NCBI GenBank assembly: GCA_964016885.1
Contig: OZ024743.1
Location: 18,253,872-18,317,871, forward strand
Origin: Eledone cirrhosa
Lineage: Eukaryota > Mollusca > Cephalopoda > Octopoda > Eledonidae
DNA length: 64,000 nucleotides
Direction of reading: 5' to 3'
Below are positions 1-10,496 of this stretch, in pieces. The notes below the pieces were generated by a model. The model had not been told where the DNA came from. It worked only from the letters and a program-made list of their open reading frames with translations, and searched no databases. Numbering within the stretch: position 1 is the stretch's first letter; the number at the start of each line of letters is the position of its first letter. A program made the position numbers and the translations under genes.

Positions 1-608
1 TTATAAACGTTCGGTAAAAACATACGTACGTATATATATATATATATAAGTGCATGTATGTGTGTATATACATACTACTGTACGTCTGTATACATATATG
101 TATGTGCATGTAGATACTGATATTTAAACATCAGCCGTACTAAGAGTGAGAAATGAAATTTAATTTTTTCCATTTATCATTTTCGGTACACCCGGTCGAC
201 TAACTCACTTGATATGCAAATTAGGCTGCTCAGCCGTTAATATGCATAAGGAAAGTATATACTTTCAAACGTTAAATTGACTGACTGGAAGGTATACGGT
301 GCTGATGACAGCTAACACACTAGAATCTGGTTCATCGTTCCTTTGTCAGTGTTGACCAAAAGTGCAACGATGGTTGCCGAACAATGTACGGCTTATAATT
401 CGGGCTGTTTGTTTACAAACAAACCGAGCATTATAATAAATGTCTTGTAAAACCATACGTGCATATATATATGTGTGAGCATGTATGTGTGTATATGCAT
501 ACTACTGTACGTCTGTAAACATATCATATGTGTATGTGCGTGTACAGACTGATATTTAAGTATTAGCCATGCTAAGAGTGAGAAATGAAATTTCATTTTT
601 TCCATTTA
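1..608 (+). repeat. Tandem copy and a half of a ~435-bp hammerhead-bearing dispersed repeat
   Basis: The segment at 1-175 recurs directly at about 437-608. Both run from CGGTAAAAMCATACGT through a TACTGTACGTCTGTA stretch to GAGTGAGAAATGAAATTT and a TCCATTTAT end. The part between them (about 180-440) has a TACAAACAAACCGA block and a ribozyme-like core. Reverse-orientation copies lie at 22490-22785 and 57040-57350, and a forward copy at 57390-57570, so this is a family with a unit of about 435 bp that can sit in tandem. No protein coding is visible. I infer a non-autonomous element, perhaps a retrozyme or a PLE pseudo-LTR. Confidence 0.75.
296..338 (+). ncRNA. Degenerate hammerhead ribozyme in the ~435-bp repeat
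   Basis: CTGATGA at 302-308 is preceded by ACGGTG (296-301), which pairs with CATCGT (333-338) as stem I with one G-U. The expected GAAA has become GAAT and stem II is weak, so this copy is probably inactive. The sister copy at 57305-57347 has all core positions. Confidence 0.5.
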
Positions 609-880
609 TATATATATATATATATATATATATGGGATAACAAGTTATCGTTATAGGTAATCCAGTTAGAGGTTGTGAGTACTTTTTATCGTGGATAGTT
701 TTAACGTACGGTTTTGTTTGATTCAACAAAATGTTTCCATATCTGGACAGCGAGTTCGCGGCAATTCCTATGCAAGTTATACTTGGAGTAATAATAGTGA
801 AAGAATGAAGAGTAACATGTTAGGCTGTACAACAAGGGGCTTTATTTCAGTATTAACAATTGTTTCATTCATCAGGTGAG
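609..880. other. Unrecognised sequence after an AT run
   Basis: An (AT)n run at 608-632 is followed by about 245 bp of mixed composition. It contains a 62-codon ORF (691-879) with no recognisable motif. I see no family match and no sign of selection for coding. Confidence 0.3.
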
Positions 881-1010
881 TCTAGAGGCCGCTAATCGCT
901 CGAAGTTGCGTCAATCGATCTCCAATACATTGTTTAACTCTGATCTGAGGATTTGATGAGAGGTATTGGAGATCAGGTGACACAACTTCGAGCGATTAGC
1001 AGCCTCTAGA
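881..1010. repeat. Foldback with 48-bp arms
   Basis: The arm at 881-928 starts TCTAGAGGCCGCTAATCGCT and is the near-perfect reverse complement of 963-1010, with about five mismatches. The loop is about 34 bases. An AT run follows directly. It would form a strong hairpin if transcribed. It resembles the small palindromes elsewhere in the window that abut AT arrays. Confidence 0.85.
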
Positions 1011-1198
1011 TATATATATATATATTTATTAAAATAACAGATTAAAGTTTAAGCAAAGAATCGCTGCTTTCACCCTTAACGGGATCTTCTGAAACTAACA
1101 AAGTCAATCTGTAAACACAGAACTCGATATTTCAAAAAACGTTGCAACCGGAGGAAGACAGGAAGACGATACTTTGGTTCGTGGAACGTTCGCTGGCT

Positions 1199-1448
1199 AA
1201 GAACGGGAAAATCGAATATAATACGTCACTAATAGGAGCGGTGAAAAACAATACGCTCAAAGACAGAACCACGTTTATAGTATAATAGAGGTCGTAGACT
1301 AATGTTCTCTTAGGTTGTGCATAGAGACGATCTCTGGCGATGAACGAAAAAAACGAAGATAATACGTCATATGTGGAGCGTGGAGAACAATAGCACGCAA
1401 AGACAAAACCACGTAAATGTTATAGCAGAAGTCGTAGACTAAATTCTA
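1199..1448 (+). repeat. Diverged two-copy tandem duplication (~140-bp unit)
   Basis: The segment 1199-1306 and the segment 1339-1448 share ordered blocks: AATACGTCA, GGAGCG, ACCACGT and GTCGTAGACTAA. Differences are spread along the unit, so the duplication is old. No coding is apparent. Confidence 0.6.
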
Positions 1449-2025
1449 ACTAGGAGACCGAATGAATCTCCGCTACGGAGTTAAGAACAAAGTAAATAAA
1501 TACAATACAGAAGTAATAGAAATAAATAAATACATACACGCAAACAGAAACGTACATACACAAGCATACGCAAAAACTTACCATAGGTAAACAAAACCAC
1601 GCACATATAAATATGTGTGCGTGTGTAAGCGTGTATACAAATTAATAAATAATTATATAAACGTATATAAATAAATAAATACGTATATAACAAGCGCACA
1701 CACATACCTACATGTAAATACACGAATGTTCGGAGACGTAAGTCAACAAAAACATGAAGTACACATATACACACGCCCTACATACGTACGGACCTGCATA
1801 CTCACACAGACGCAAAACTCCCGTATACACATAGTCGAAACATATGTACCAGAATATATAAACAAATTATACGCCATAACAATCAAATATACGTACGAGA
1901 AGGTATACGTACCTTCACAAAACATACAGATAATATATACTTACCTATGCAAATAAGTAAAGGTATAAACAAAACATATACTTAGCTCCCACATCAAGAC
2001 GTAAAATATCCACGAATAGATCGTA
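1449..2025. other. AT-rich simple-sequence tract
   Basis: Mostly ATAAATAAATACGTATA-like degenerate short repeats with ACACAC patches. The ORFs here are translated low-complexity sequence. Nothing else is seen. Confidence 0.5.
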
Positions 2026-2863
2026 CTATCCGTTAGGGTATAACGTGGGGCTGTAATACAGGAAAGTGTTGTGCAATTTATGTTTACAAGCCGAAATTGC
2101 CTCAGATTTTTTGTTTAAGATGTTGTCTGTGGCGTAGTGTATTTCCAGGGCCTCAGCGGCGCAGAGGTCACATGGTCTTTTATTTCCGTTATACGATCTA
2201 GCCCTCGCTAGGATCACCTAGTGTAACTTATATTGGGTGTGGTTGTCTTTTAGACTCCAGATATAAGCTGAAAGTGACGTCATATTCCTTCATAAAGGGT
2301 AATGAAAAGAATGGGTATGCATGTAAAGACGCTTCTTGAATCTATTTGCGGTTAACCCTATGTAGGCCCTACGGGACGTGGTGTTACAACCTTACATTTG
2401 TAGACAATGTTACTAGAGAGGCATTTACCGGATAGGGGGCAATCAACCCGACTCCTACAATTACAGTTAGTACTAACTACAGGGTTGCACGTGTTCCTAC
2501 GGCTACGTAGTTTAGCTAAATTTGAAGCTGTGATGTTATGTGCAAGGTTAGGTGTCGTAGAGTAAGAAATGTTAATAGTATTTCTATTAAAAATTTTACT
2601 ATATTTATGTGTAGGGGGAAAATGTTTCGTAATAAGGGAAAGAAAGATCTTAGCAAATGGTGTGGCTACATCCATATTATATGGTGGGTTATACCAATAA
2701 ATGCGACGGGATCTATTTCTTCTAGGTCTATTTTCGTACTCTGTATATGCTACCTTATCGACAAATCCACTTCGAGCAAGAGCTTCATTGTAATAAGTGG
2801 AATGGTCGTTGAAAATACGCTCGCTGGTGGAAAGACGAGAAAGCCTCAACGAAACGTTTCTTA

Positions 2864-2865
<2 letters not shown>
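2026..2865 (-). pseudogene. Penelope-like element (YRDD type), C-terminal fragment with GIY-YIG domain
   Basis: Read on the minus strand, the fragment begins inside the region after the RT (RLSRLSTSERIFND, YYNEALARSGF). It continues with a Cys-rich block NCNCRSRVDCPLSGKC, then SSNIVYKCKVV and, after a one-frame shift near 2375, YIGLTANRFKKRL, the GIY-YIG nuclease core. It ends with CDLCAAEALEIHY and a Cys/His tail ISACKHKLHN. PLEs are retroelements whose RT is related to telomerase and which usually carry a C-terminal GIY-YIG endonuclease. The RT itself is missing (5' truncation at an AT array), and there is a stop plus at least one frameshift, so it is dead. The same order is seen in the copies at 4177, 40860 and 48137. 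Confidence 0.85.

Positions 2866-2951
<86 letters not shown>
2862..2951. repeat. (AT)n microsatellite
   Basis: About 90 bases of nearly pure AT at the truncated 5' end of the PLE fragment. Confidence 0.95.
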
Positions 2952-2956
<5 letters not shown>

Positions 2957-2995
2957 TATAAATATTAATAAAATAGATGTTCTTTTGATCAATTA

Positions 2996-3050
2996 CATTT
3001 TATTATACATATTTCGGATGTACAACAGTACGTCGTCATCAGACAAAGTA
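2996..3050 (-). ncRNA. Hammerhead ribozyme, PLE pseudo-LTR type (partly decayed)
   Basis: On the minus strand: CTGATGA (3036-3042), a stem II hairpin with GTAC-TGTT-GTAC, then GAAA. The 8-base mini stem III ATATGTAT and a cleavage A precede the stem I strand ATAAAATG. Stem I to TACTTTGT has one mismatch and wobbles. The layout is identical to the better copies at 44904, 50853 and 51011. Outer stem II pairs are mismatched. Confidence 0.6.
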
Positions 3051-3121
3051 TAATGATACATGACATACCCTGAGATGTTAAATGGTTAAGATTTAATCAA
3101 GGTAGCGAATTTTAATATTAA

Positions 3122-3309
3122 TAACTGTTTCTACTTTAGGCACAAGGCCAGCAATTACCCAGTGCATTACTGGTACTTTATTTTATCGACCCCGTAAGGA
3201 TGAAAGGCAAAGTTAACTTCGGCGGGATTTGAACTCAGATCGTAAAGGGACGTAACTATGCTGGAAAGTATAGCGTCCGACCCTCTACCGATACTGCCAA
3301 TCCACCGAC
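3122..3309 (-). mobile_element. tRNA-derived SINE (octopus OK/OR type)
   Basis: Full-length minus-strand copy: tRNA-like head with B box (GATTTGAAC read on the plus strand), a body with TTATTTTATCGACCCCGT, and tail GTTTCTACTTT. RNA polymerase III A and B boxes are internal. No protein is encoded; the family depends on a LINE RT. Near-identical copies lie at 9126, 15291, 18957, 20882 and 63583. Confidence 0.9.
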
Positions 3310-3416
3310 AATTTTAATATTAATAACTCCGGAAAAAATTTTTTTTTTACCGTAGAGGGCTTCCAATCTTCTGTAAAACTCATTCTTTGACATAATCATT
3401 GAATATCGTTTAATAC

Positions 3417-3485
<69 letters not shown>

Positions 3486-3656
3486 TATAGTATTAAGGAT
3501 ACTATTTATGGTTATGTATATACTAAAACCTTTTATAGTTATATATATTTCATACCCTAAATAGTGAAAGACAGTAATTTATTACTATCTTATTACCAGT
3601 AAGATAAGTAGCTCAATGTAACAACATCAGTTGTTTTACAGAGCAGTTATATAGAT
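3310..3656. other. Unrecognised spacer with an (AT)n array
   Basis: Contains an (AT)n array at about 3420-3490 and otherwise AT-rich unique sequence. No gene or known element seen. Confidence 0.4.
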
Positions 3657-4131
3657 ATTACATGAATCAAAGTTCTGTTTAAATCATTTATTTGCTTAGA
3701 ATTGTTTCTTCCAAACCGAGGTTTGGGGTCTTCGGAGCAATTATTCAGTGATATTTAACATACCTGACCTCCTTTTCAACACAAGAGACATATAGAAACA
3801 TATGTGTATATTGACCCAGAGTGGGTTGACATCCATTATAATAATATAGCATGGTAATTTACATACAAAGATTACAGTCATATTAAAGGACATAATTAAA
3901 GTTAAAATTAAAATTAAAATTAAAATTAAAATTAAAATTAAAATTAAAATTAAAATTAAAATTAAAATTAAAATTAAAATTAAAATTAAAATTAAAATTA
4001 AAATTAAAAATTAAAATAAAACATTGGCAGTTTACTAAGCAAGAGGAAAGTTTGGAGTAGCCAGTGTATGCAACAGTCACACGTGTGGCATGCACGTGTG
4101 TCCTATTTATACAAGATTATAGTGCGGCAGA
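3657..4131 (-). repeat. Left arm of a ~465-bp inverted repeat flanking a PLE
   Basis: The reverse complement of this segment matches 7319-7777 along its whole length at well over 90 percent by eye. It includes shared blocks such as GGCTACTCCAAACTTTCCTC and TTGTGTTGAAAAGGAGGTCA. Each arm contains a 6-bp tandem array (AAAATT/TTTTAA), here about 118 bp. The outer ends stop at ATTACATGAATCAAAG. I infer terminal inverted repeats or inverted pseudo-LTRs of one 4.1-kb element. Confidence 0.85.
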
Positions 4132-4176
4132 AAACCACTATGAACAACTTTAAGATATTAATATGGAAGGCTATAA

Positions 4177-6138
4177 TATAGTGTCCAAACTAGGACTCCA
4201 GAGACATACACAACCGTATACCCCAAACCCCCTAGATTATCTCTGAAGGACCATAAGGTGGACTTCATTAGCCACCCCTCGATTAGACTTATCTGCCCTT
4301 CCAAGTCTGACATTGGCATTATCAGTAAGAAAATTTTAGATAAAATCATCCCACAGATTAAACACAAGATATACCTTAAACAATGGGGAAATACAGGTGA
4401 AGTGATTGAATGGTTCAAAGATATCAAGGATAACAAGGATAAAAAATGTATTCAATTTGATATCAATTCATACTACACCTCTATTTCCCGTATCCTATTA
4501 AATAAGGCACTTATCATGGCCATGAACAATAGTGACCTGACTAGACCCCAGATTGATGTCATACTTGCGGCCCGTAAAACAGTAATTACCTTTGAAGACC
4601 AATTATGGACCCGCAAGGATACGCGAAACAACTTCGACATAACCATGGGATCTAGTGACTCTGCGCATTTCACTGATTTAGTCGGCCTATATTTACTTAA
4701 CGAAATCCATGAGGACCTTCCATACCTCAACGGTGGTTTGTACCGCGATGATGCACTTCTACTTATATATTATAAAAAATTAATATAGGAAGAACTAGAA
4801 AACTATTGCACAAGACATTCAAAAACTATAACCTTAGTATTACCATGGACAAAAACACTAAAAACGTTAACTTCCTGGGCGCCACCTTCTACCTAGACTC
4901 AAAGATATATGCACCTTTCCACAAACCTAATGAAAAACTCATTTACGTATATACCAAGTCTAACCACCCTAGATCTATATTAAACTCTATCTTTAAGGGA
5001 GTATCTAATAGAATCTCTAATCTATCCTATGACGTAAACATATTTAGCAAAAACTCGCAATATTATAATCAGGCATTAGCTAGATCAGGCCATAATATAG
5101 AGATCGAGTTCCTAACTACAAAAACACATACCTACAACAGTATTTCGCACAACATGTCCATGAGGAAATTTAGTAATAGGAATAGCAACCATACACACAC
5201 TAATACGGAGGATGCCAACAAAAGTAACCCACACCACAGAAATTACCAAAGTACCATAAAAGGAAACAACTCACCAGACATAAAAAACAAAAATAGAAGA
5301 AGAAATAATACATTTCTGAACCCTCCTTTCAATCTAAACGTATCTACCAATCTACCAGGGCTTTCTTCTCACTACTAGATAAAAACTTCCCATCTGGCCA
5401 CAAGAACCATAGCCTTTTAATGAAAACACTATTAAAATCTCCTATTCTACTACGCCTAACATAGCATACCACATAGCTAGTAGCAATAAAAGAAAAAATT
5501 AATTCTTACTTCCAGCAAACTAAATCACAACAGACGATAAACCTTCAAAATAACATTATAGCAACTAACCCTAATATCAATAGAAATAATAGTAATAACA
5601 CTAGTGTAAACAATAACGCTGGGAACGTCAACCCACATAACCGTAACCCTATAGCTACCATCCAGACTTCTACACAACATAATAACCGGCAGACTAACTC
5701 CCAGAATAATTGTAACTGTAGATCAAATAGAACCTGCCCTTTAGATAAAAAATGCTTAACCAAGGATATCATATACTCATGCACAGTCACAACTAGCAAC
5801 TCTTCTGAAACGTATATAGGCTCTACTTAAACTGCTTCAAAACCAGATACAATTCGCACCTCCACTCTTTCAAAAAACACAGTCTAGCCAACTCCACTTC
5901 ACTATCTAGCTACATACACTATCTAAAAACTAAAAATAAACCATATACACTTAAATGGGAAGTGATAGGTAACGCGACATCGTACAAACCACCTAATAAA
6001 TGTTGTAACCTCTGTCTACTAGAGACCCATACTATCATCTTCTCAAACCATAACCTCCTTAATAAAAAATCAGAAGTGTTCGCGTCTTTCCATCACCGCT
6101 TCCGACACTCCTTCCAAAACTTTAAACGCAATATATAA
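4177..6138 (+). pseudogene. Penelope-like element RT (YRDD type) with C-terminal GIY-YIG, decayed
   Basis: Starting after a stop at 4174-4176, the frame reads PRLSLKDHKV and PSIRLICPSKSDIG (RT fingers). Motif A-like QFDINSYYTSI, motif B-like MGSSDSAHFTDLVGLYLL and the catalytic GLYRDDALL follow near 4740. A frameshift at about 4788 moves the continuation (thumb, VNFLGATFYLD, YHKPNEKL-like) to 4806-5378. Further shifts lead to the Cys-rich CNCRSNRTCPLDKKC near 5710 and a degenerate YIGST (5815-5828) with a stop right after it. The catalytic YRDD is intact but the frame is broken at least three times. It lies between the inverted repeats at 3657-4131 and 7319-7777, which suggests all three are one insertion. 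Confidence 0.85.
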
Positions 6139-7318
6139 CAATGTCAGACTTGAATCCGTCACCACCTCGAGCAGCAATCATCAGGGGCACACCTTACACC
6201 TCATCTACACACCCATTAATCCACTTTAACGCAAATAGTGACATCCTCCTAGTACCTTTTACCCTAGAGATATCCCCATGTACTTCTACTTTTGGTATAT
6301 TGGCTTTCAATTACTTAGACTACATTACACCAATGTAAACTTTAAGCACGGAATTGGTTGTGTTAACATTGTCCTGTGTATGTAGTGCCATCATTGGATG
6401 AATGGAAGATTAAGTGATTAATTTATTAACATAAAAGAGCTATATAATCTATATGCTGAGTACAATGAATTATGTACAGGTGATGTATGAGTTATAAATA
6501 CATGTATGACTTGATGGTCAGATTGGTGTCTTTGTAAGTGAGAATTGATCTCTGGACTACCCCAGTGATATTTAACTTTGCCATGCAATCAGACATGCAA
6601 TGACCCAGAGCTTACCGGGAGTCATATATAGAAGTGATTCTAATAAGACCCTGCCAGGTTCTGCGGGTGGACTACACTTACAAAGATCATTGATTTGGAG
6701 ATCTGATTCTTCATGTGGAATATTCGATGGGGGCACTCTATGATAGAAGGTAATCCTCCTAATATGAACACTTAGCACTTCTTGATAGACTACACTGCAA
6801 TTTATAGATAAGATAATTACATTTAGAAATTGTTTATAACCTTATATGATAGGAACTCATTTGAGACACCTTTAATGTACTTTAGGATAATAAATTTAGC
6901 TATAGAAATCAGCTAGTTACCTCCTCTTACGCATTAACTCCCCTTAATCACACACACACTTCTGGAATATAATACGATGTCATCTCTCACAACAAAATCA
7001 ATCTGCTCTATAGAATCGAATTAAAGAACGACAATCTGTGATGTTCTAGCATGGTTCACCAGGCACCCAATGTTGAATCATCGTGGATTGTTAGATGGAC
7101 ATGTAGTCTATAAATTGCGTTTCCTGGACTGTGAGAGTGGTGGTGTGTACGAGGACAGTGGTGCTGTTTTGCTTCTCATTTGTAATATTTTTGATATTTT
7201 TGGTGTTTCTCCACACACGGGCTTCTATATCGTACAGGTGTGTGTGAATAATGCTTTACCAGTACAGCCCCCATGATGCTCTTGATTGCCTGCTTTGACT
7301 GAATGTTTTACATGTAAC
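6139..7318. other. Unrecognised interior of the inverted-repeat element
   Basis: About 1.2 kb between the end of the PLE coding remnant and the right inverted repeat. Short ORFs (6141-6338, 7070-7276) show no known motif. It may be the PLE 3' region or unrelated cargo. No copy is seen elsewhere in this window. Confidence 0.4.
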
Positions 7319-7777
7319 AATCTGCCCCACTATAATCTTGTATAAATAGGACACGCGTGCATGCCACACGTTTGACTGCTGCATACACTGGCTACTCCAA
7401 ACTTTCCTCTTGCTTTATCTTAGTAAACTGCCACAGTTTTATTTTAATTTTTAATTTTAATTTTAATTTTAATTTTAATTTTAATTTTAATTTTAATTTT
7501 AATTTTAATTTTAATTTTAATTTTAATTTTAACTTTAATTTTGTCCTTTAATATGACTGTAATCTTTGTATGTAAATTACCATGCTATATTATTATAATG
7601 GATGTCAACCCACTGTGGGTCAATATATACATATGTTTATATATGTCTCTTGTGTTGAAAAGGAGGTCAAGTATGTTAAAAATCACTGAATAATTGCTCC
7701 GAAGACTCCAAACCTCTGTTTGGAAGAAACAATTGTAAGCAAATAAATTATTTAAACAGAACTTTGATTCATGTAAT
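7319..7777 (+). repeat. Right arm of the ~465-bp inverted repeat
   Basis: Mirror of 3657-4131. The (TTTTAA)n array here is about 95 bp, shorter than in the left arm, so the arms have diverged mainly by slippage. The arm ends at TTGATTCATGTAAT, then a (CT)n/(AT)n tract. No clear target-site duplication was found outside the arms. Confidence 0.85.
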
Positions 7778-7939
7778 CTCTCTCTCTCTCTATATATATA
7801 TATGGGGGGCCGGGTATTATGCATTTGTGCATGTATGTATGTGGAAATACGTGCTCGTAATCTATTCTATGTGGATGAATGCAAAAGTTGATAAAGCAGA
7901 ATGTTAAAAAGATGATTGCCGGGATTGTCGTTGAGAAAA

Positions 7940-9058
7940 TATGTCCTGTATTACAATAGAAGATATGTCCTGTATTACAATAGAAAATATGTCCCGTATT
8001 ACAATAGAAACTAAGTCCTGTATTACAATAGAAGATATGTCCTGTATTACAATAGAAAATATTCCTGTATTACAATAGAAGATATGTACTGCATTACAAT
8101 AGAAAATATGTCATGTATTACAATAGAAAATATGTCCTGTATTACAATAGAAAATATATCCGGTATTACAATAGGAGATATGTCCTGTATTACAATAGAA
8201 AATATGTCCTGTATTACAATAGAAAATATGTCCTATATTACAATAGAAGATATGTCCTGTATTACAATAGAAACTATGTTCTGTATTACAATAGAAGATA
8301 TGTCCTGCATTACAATAGAAGATATGTCATGTATTACAATAAAAGATATGCCCTGTATTACAATAGTAAATATGTCCTGTATTACAATAGTAAATATGTC
8401 CTGTATTACAATAAAGATATGTCCTGTATTACAATAGAAGATATGTCCTGTATTAATATAGAAGATATGTCCTGTATTACAATAGAAAATATATCCGGTA
8501 TTACAATAGGAGATATGTCCTGTATTACAATATAATATATGTCCTGTATTACAATAGAAAATATGTCATGTATTACAATAGAAGATATATCCTGTTTTAC
8601 AATAGAAGATCTGTCCTGTATTACAATATAAAATATGTCCTGTATTACAATAGAAGATATGTCCTGTATTACAATAGAAGATATGTCTTGTATTACAATA
8701 GAAGATATGTCCTGTATTACAATATAAAATATGTCCTGTATTACAATAAAGATATGTCTTGTATTACAATAGAAGATATGTCTTGTATTACAATAGAAGA
8801 TATGTCCTGTATTACAATATAAAATATGTCCTGTATTACAATAAAGATATGTCCTGTATTACAATAGAAGATATGTCTTGTATTACAATAGAAAATATGT
8901 CCTGTATTACAATAGAAGATATGTCCTGTATTACAATAGAACATATGTCCTGTATTACAATAGAAGATATGTCCTGTATTACAATAAAGATATGTCCTGT
9001 ATTAAAATAGAAAATATGTCCTGTATTACAATAGAAGATATGTCCTGTATTACAATTG
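7940..9058 (+). repeat. 24-bp minisatellite, about 46 units
   Basis: Unit TATGTCCTGTATTACAATAG plus AAGA. Units vary at a few positions (AAGA/AAAA, TATG/TATA), and some have lost two or three bases. Because 24 is a multiple of three, long repetitive ORFs exist on both strands (for example SCITIEDM or YYNRRYVL units). The one- and two-base indels break these frames, which argues against real coding. Confidence 0.95.
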
Positions 9059-9125
9059 AACATCATCTGCAAAGTCATTGCCTCCATCATCTATATTTTC
9101 TTTAATATCCTCTTCATATTCATAT

Positions 9126-9308
9126 TGGCAGTATCGGTAGAGGGTCAGACGCCATGCTTTCTAGCATAGTTATGTCCCTTTATGATCTGAGTTCAAATCC
9201 CGCCGAGGTTAACTTTGCCTTTCATCCTTTCGGGGTCGATAAAATAAAGTACCAGTAATGTACTGGTTAATTGCTGGCCTTGTGCCAAAAAGTAGAAACA
9301 ATTATTAG
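9126..9308 (+). mobile_element. tRNA-derived SINE (octopus OK/OR type)
   Basis: Complete: GGCAGTATCGGTAGAGGGTC head, B box GAGTTCAAATCCC, body GGGGTCGATAAAATAAAGT, tail GTAGAAACAATTATTA. Downstream simple repeats may be its expanded tail. Confidence 0.95.
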
Positions 9309-10033
9309 CATGATTGCCATCATCATCATGACCAACATCACCATGCCCAACATCATCATCACCAACAAGATCATCTTCATCATAATGATATTAATCATCA
9401 TGCGCATGTTCATATTTGCTATTATACTAACAGTAATACTTTTCTCTCGTTTAGACAGTCTACCAGCAATTAAGCTGGAAGGAATTGTGAATTGAATTGA
9501 ACCCACAGTATTGTCTAATACTTAATTATCTAACTGCTCAACATACTACCAACATACACTTTTCTGACCCTTTAACTATTATGCCAAACATGTAAAGGCT
9601 CTTTTATCTACAATGATGAGAAAGCAGAAAATATATTCTGCAAAATGAATGCATATAGTGGACGATGAACTATTAAAATGCTACCTGAATAGTAGTACTT
9701 CTTTCCTAGCTATCAGCTCACCTGTTATCACGATTTTTCAGGTATCGATCTATGGAAAAACCTAGAAGTACAGAATAATAATAAAATTAGTAATTCATTG
9801 ATAATAAATAACATACTTATAGACATTATTTATATGAAACACTATGGCGATGGGAAATGAATGTTCAGCATTGCATATTGTGTTACGAAGTAAGATATGT
9901 CAGTGAATGAAGAACATTTGCAGATAGCCGCAAGACAAGAGTTGTAAACACAGGGAGACGATGAATTTATCAGTGAATAGAAGTACAATATTGTTATAGA
10001 AAAAATGCATATAATTATCGTCAAAGGAGTCAG

Positions 10034-10035
<2 letters not shown>
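9309..10035. other. Simple CAT/ATC-rich stretch then unrecognised sequence
   Basis: 9310-9420 is a degenerate CATCATCA low-complexity tract. From 9430 to 10035 the sequence is AT-rich and unique, with no recognised element. Confidence 0.4.
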
Positions 10036-10064
<29 letters not shown>

Positions 10065-10286
10065 CTTCTTCTTCTTCTTCTTCTTCTTCTTCTTCTTCTT
10101 CTTCTTCTTCTTCTTCTTCTTCTTCTTCTTCTTCTTCTTCTTCTTCTTCTTCTTCTTCTTCTTCTTCTTCTTCTTCTTCTTCTTCTTCTTCTTCTTCTTC
10201 TTCTTCTTCTTCTTCTTCTTCTTCTTCTTCTTCTTCTTCTTCTTCTTCTTCTTCTTCTTCTTCTTCTTTTTATTATTATTATTATT
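10036..10286 (+). repeat. (TTC)n microsatellite, ~230 bp
   Basis: About 77 nearly uninterrupted TTC units, ending in a short TTA/TAT run. It is a pure purine/pyrimidine tract able to form triplex (H-DNA). The leucine-rich ORF over it is an artefact. Confidence 0.97.
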
Positions 10287-10496
10287 GGCGACCTACGTAG
10301 TAAATCGTATCATCGTGAGCTCCGCAAAGGTTTGTTGTTTTCGTTTGTTAAAAATTGCCAATTATGGACATTTTTTATTGTTAACTGTATATAAGCGCAC
10401 ATACATTGTTTTCCGAAAAGAACACCCAAAAGGATTGGGGCCTTGTGCCCAAAATTTAAACTTTTATGATTATCAAAAAATTTCTTTGAAAAAATC

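Noticed and set aside
2358..2921. 187-codon ORF starting with a YIYIYI run
   Set aside because: The start lies in an AT array; only the part after it is real PLE sequence, so the ORF as such is not a gene.
7940..9058. CRISPR-like array
   Set aside because: No unique spacers; it is a head-to-tail minisatellite in a eukaryotic genome.
8084..9105. Repetitive ORFs encoding SCITIED or YYNRRYVL repeats
   Set aside because: They arise because the minisatellite unit is 24 bp; indels shift the frame within the array and both strands are equally open.
10005..10394. 129-codon leucine-rich ORF
   Set aside because: It is a translation of the TTC array; low complexity, not a protein gene.
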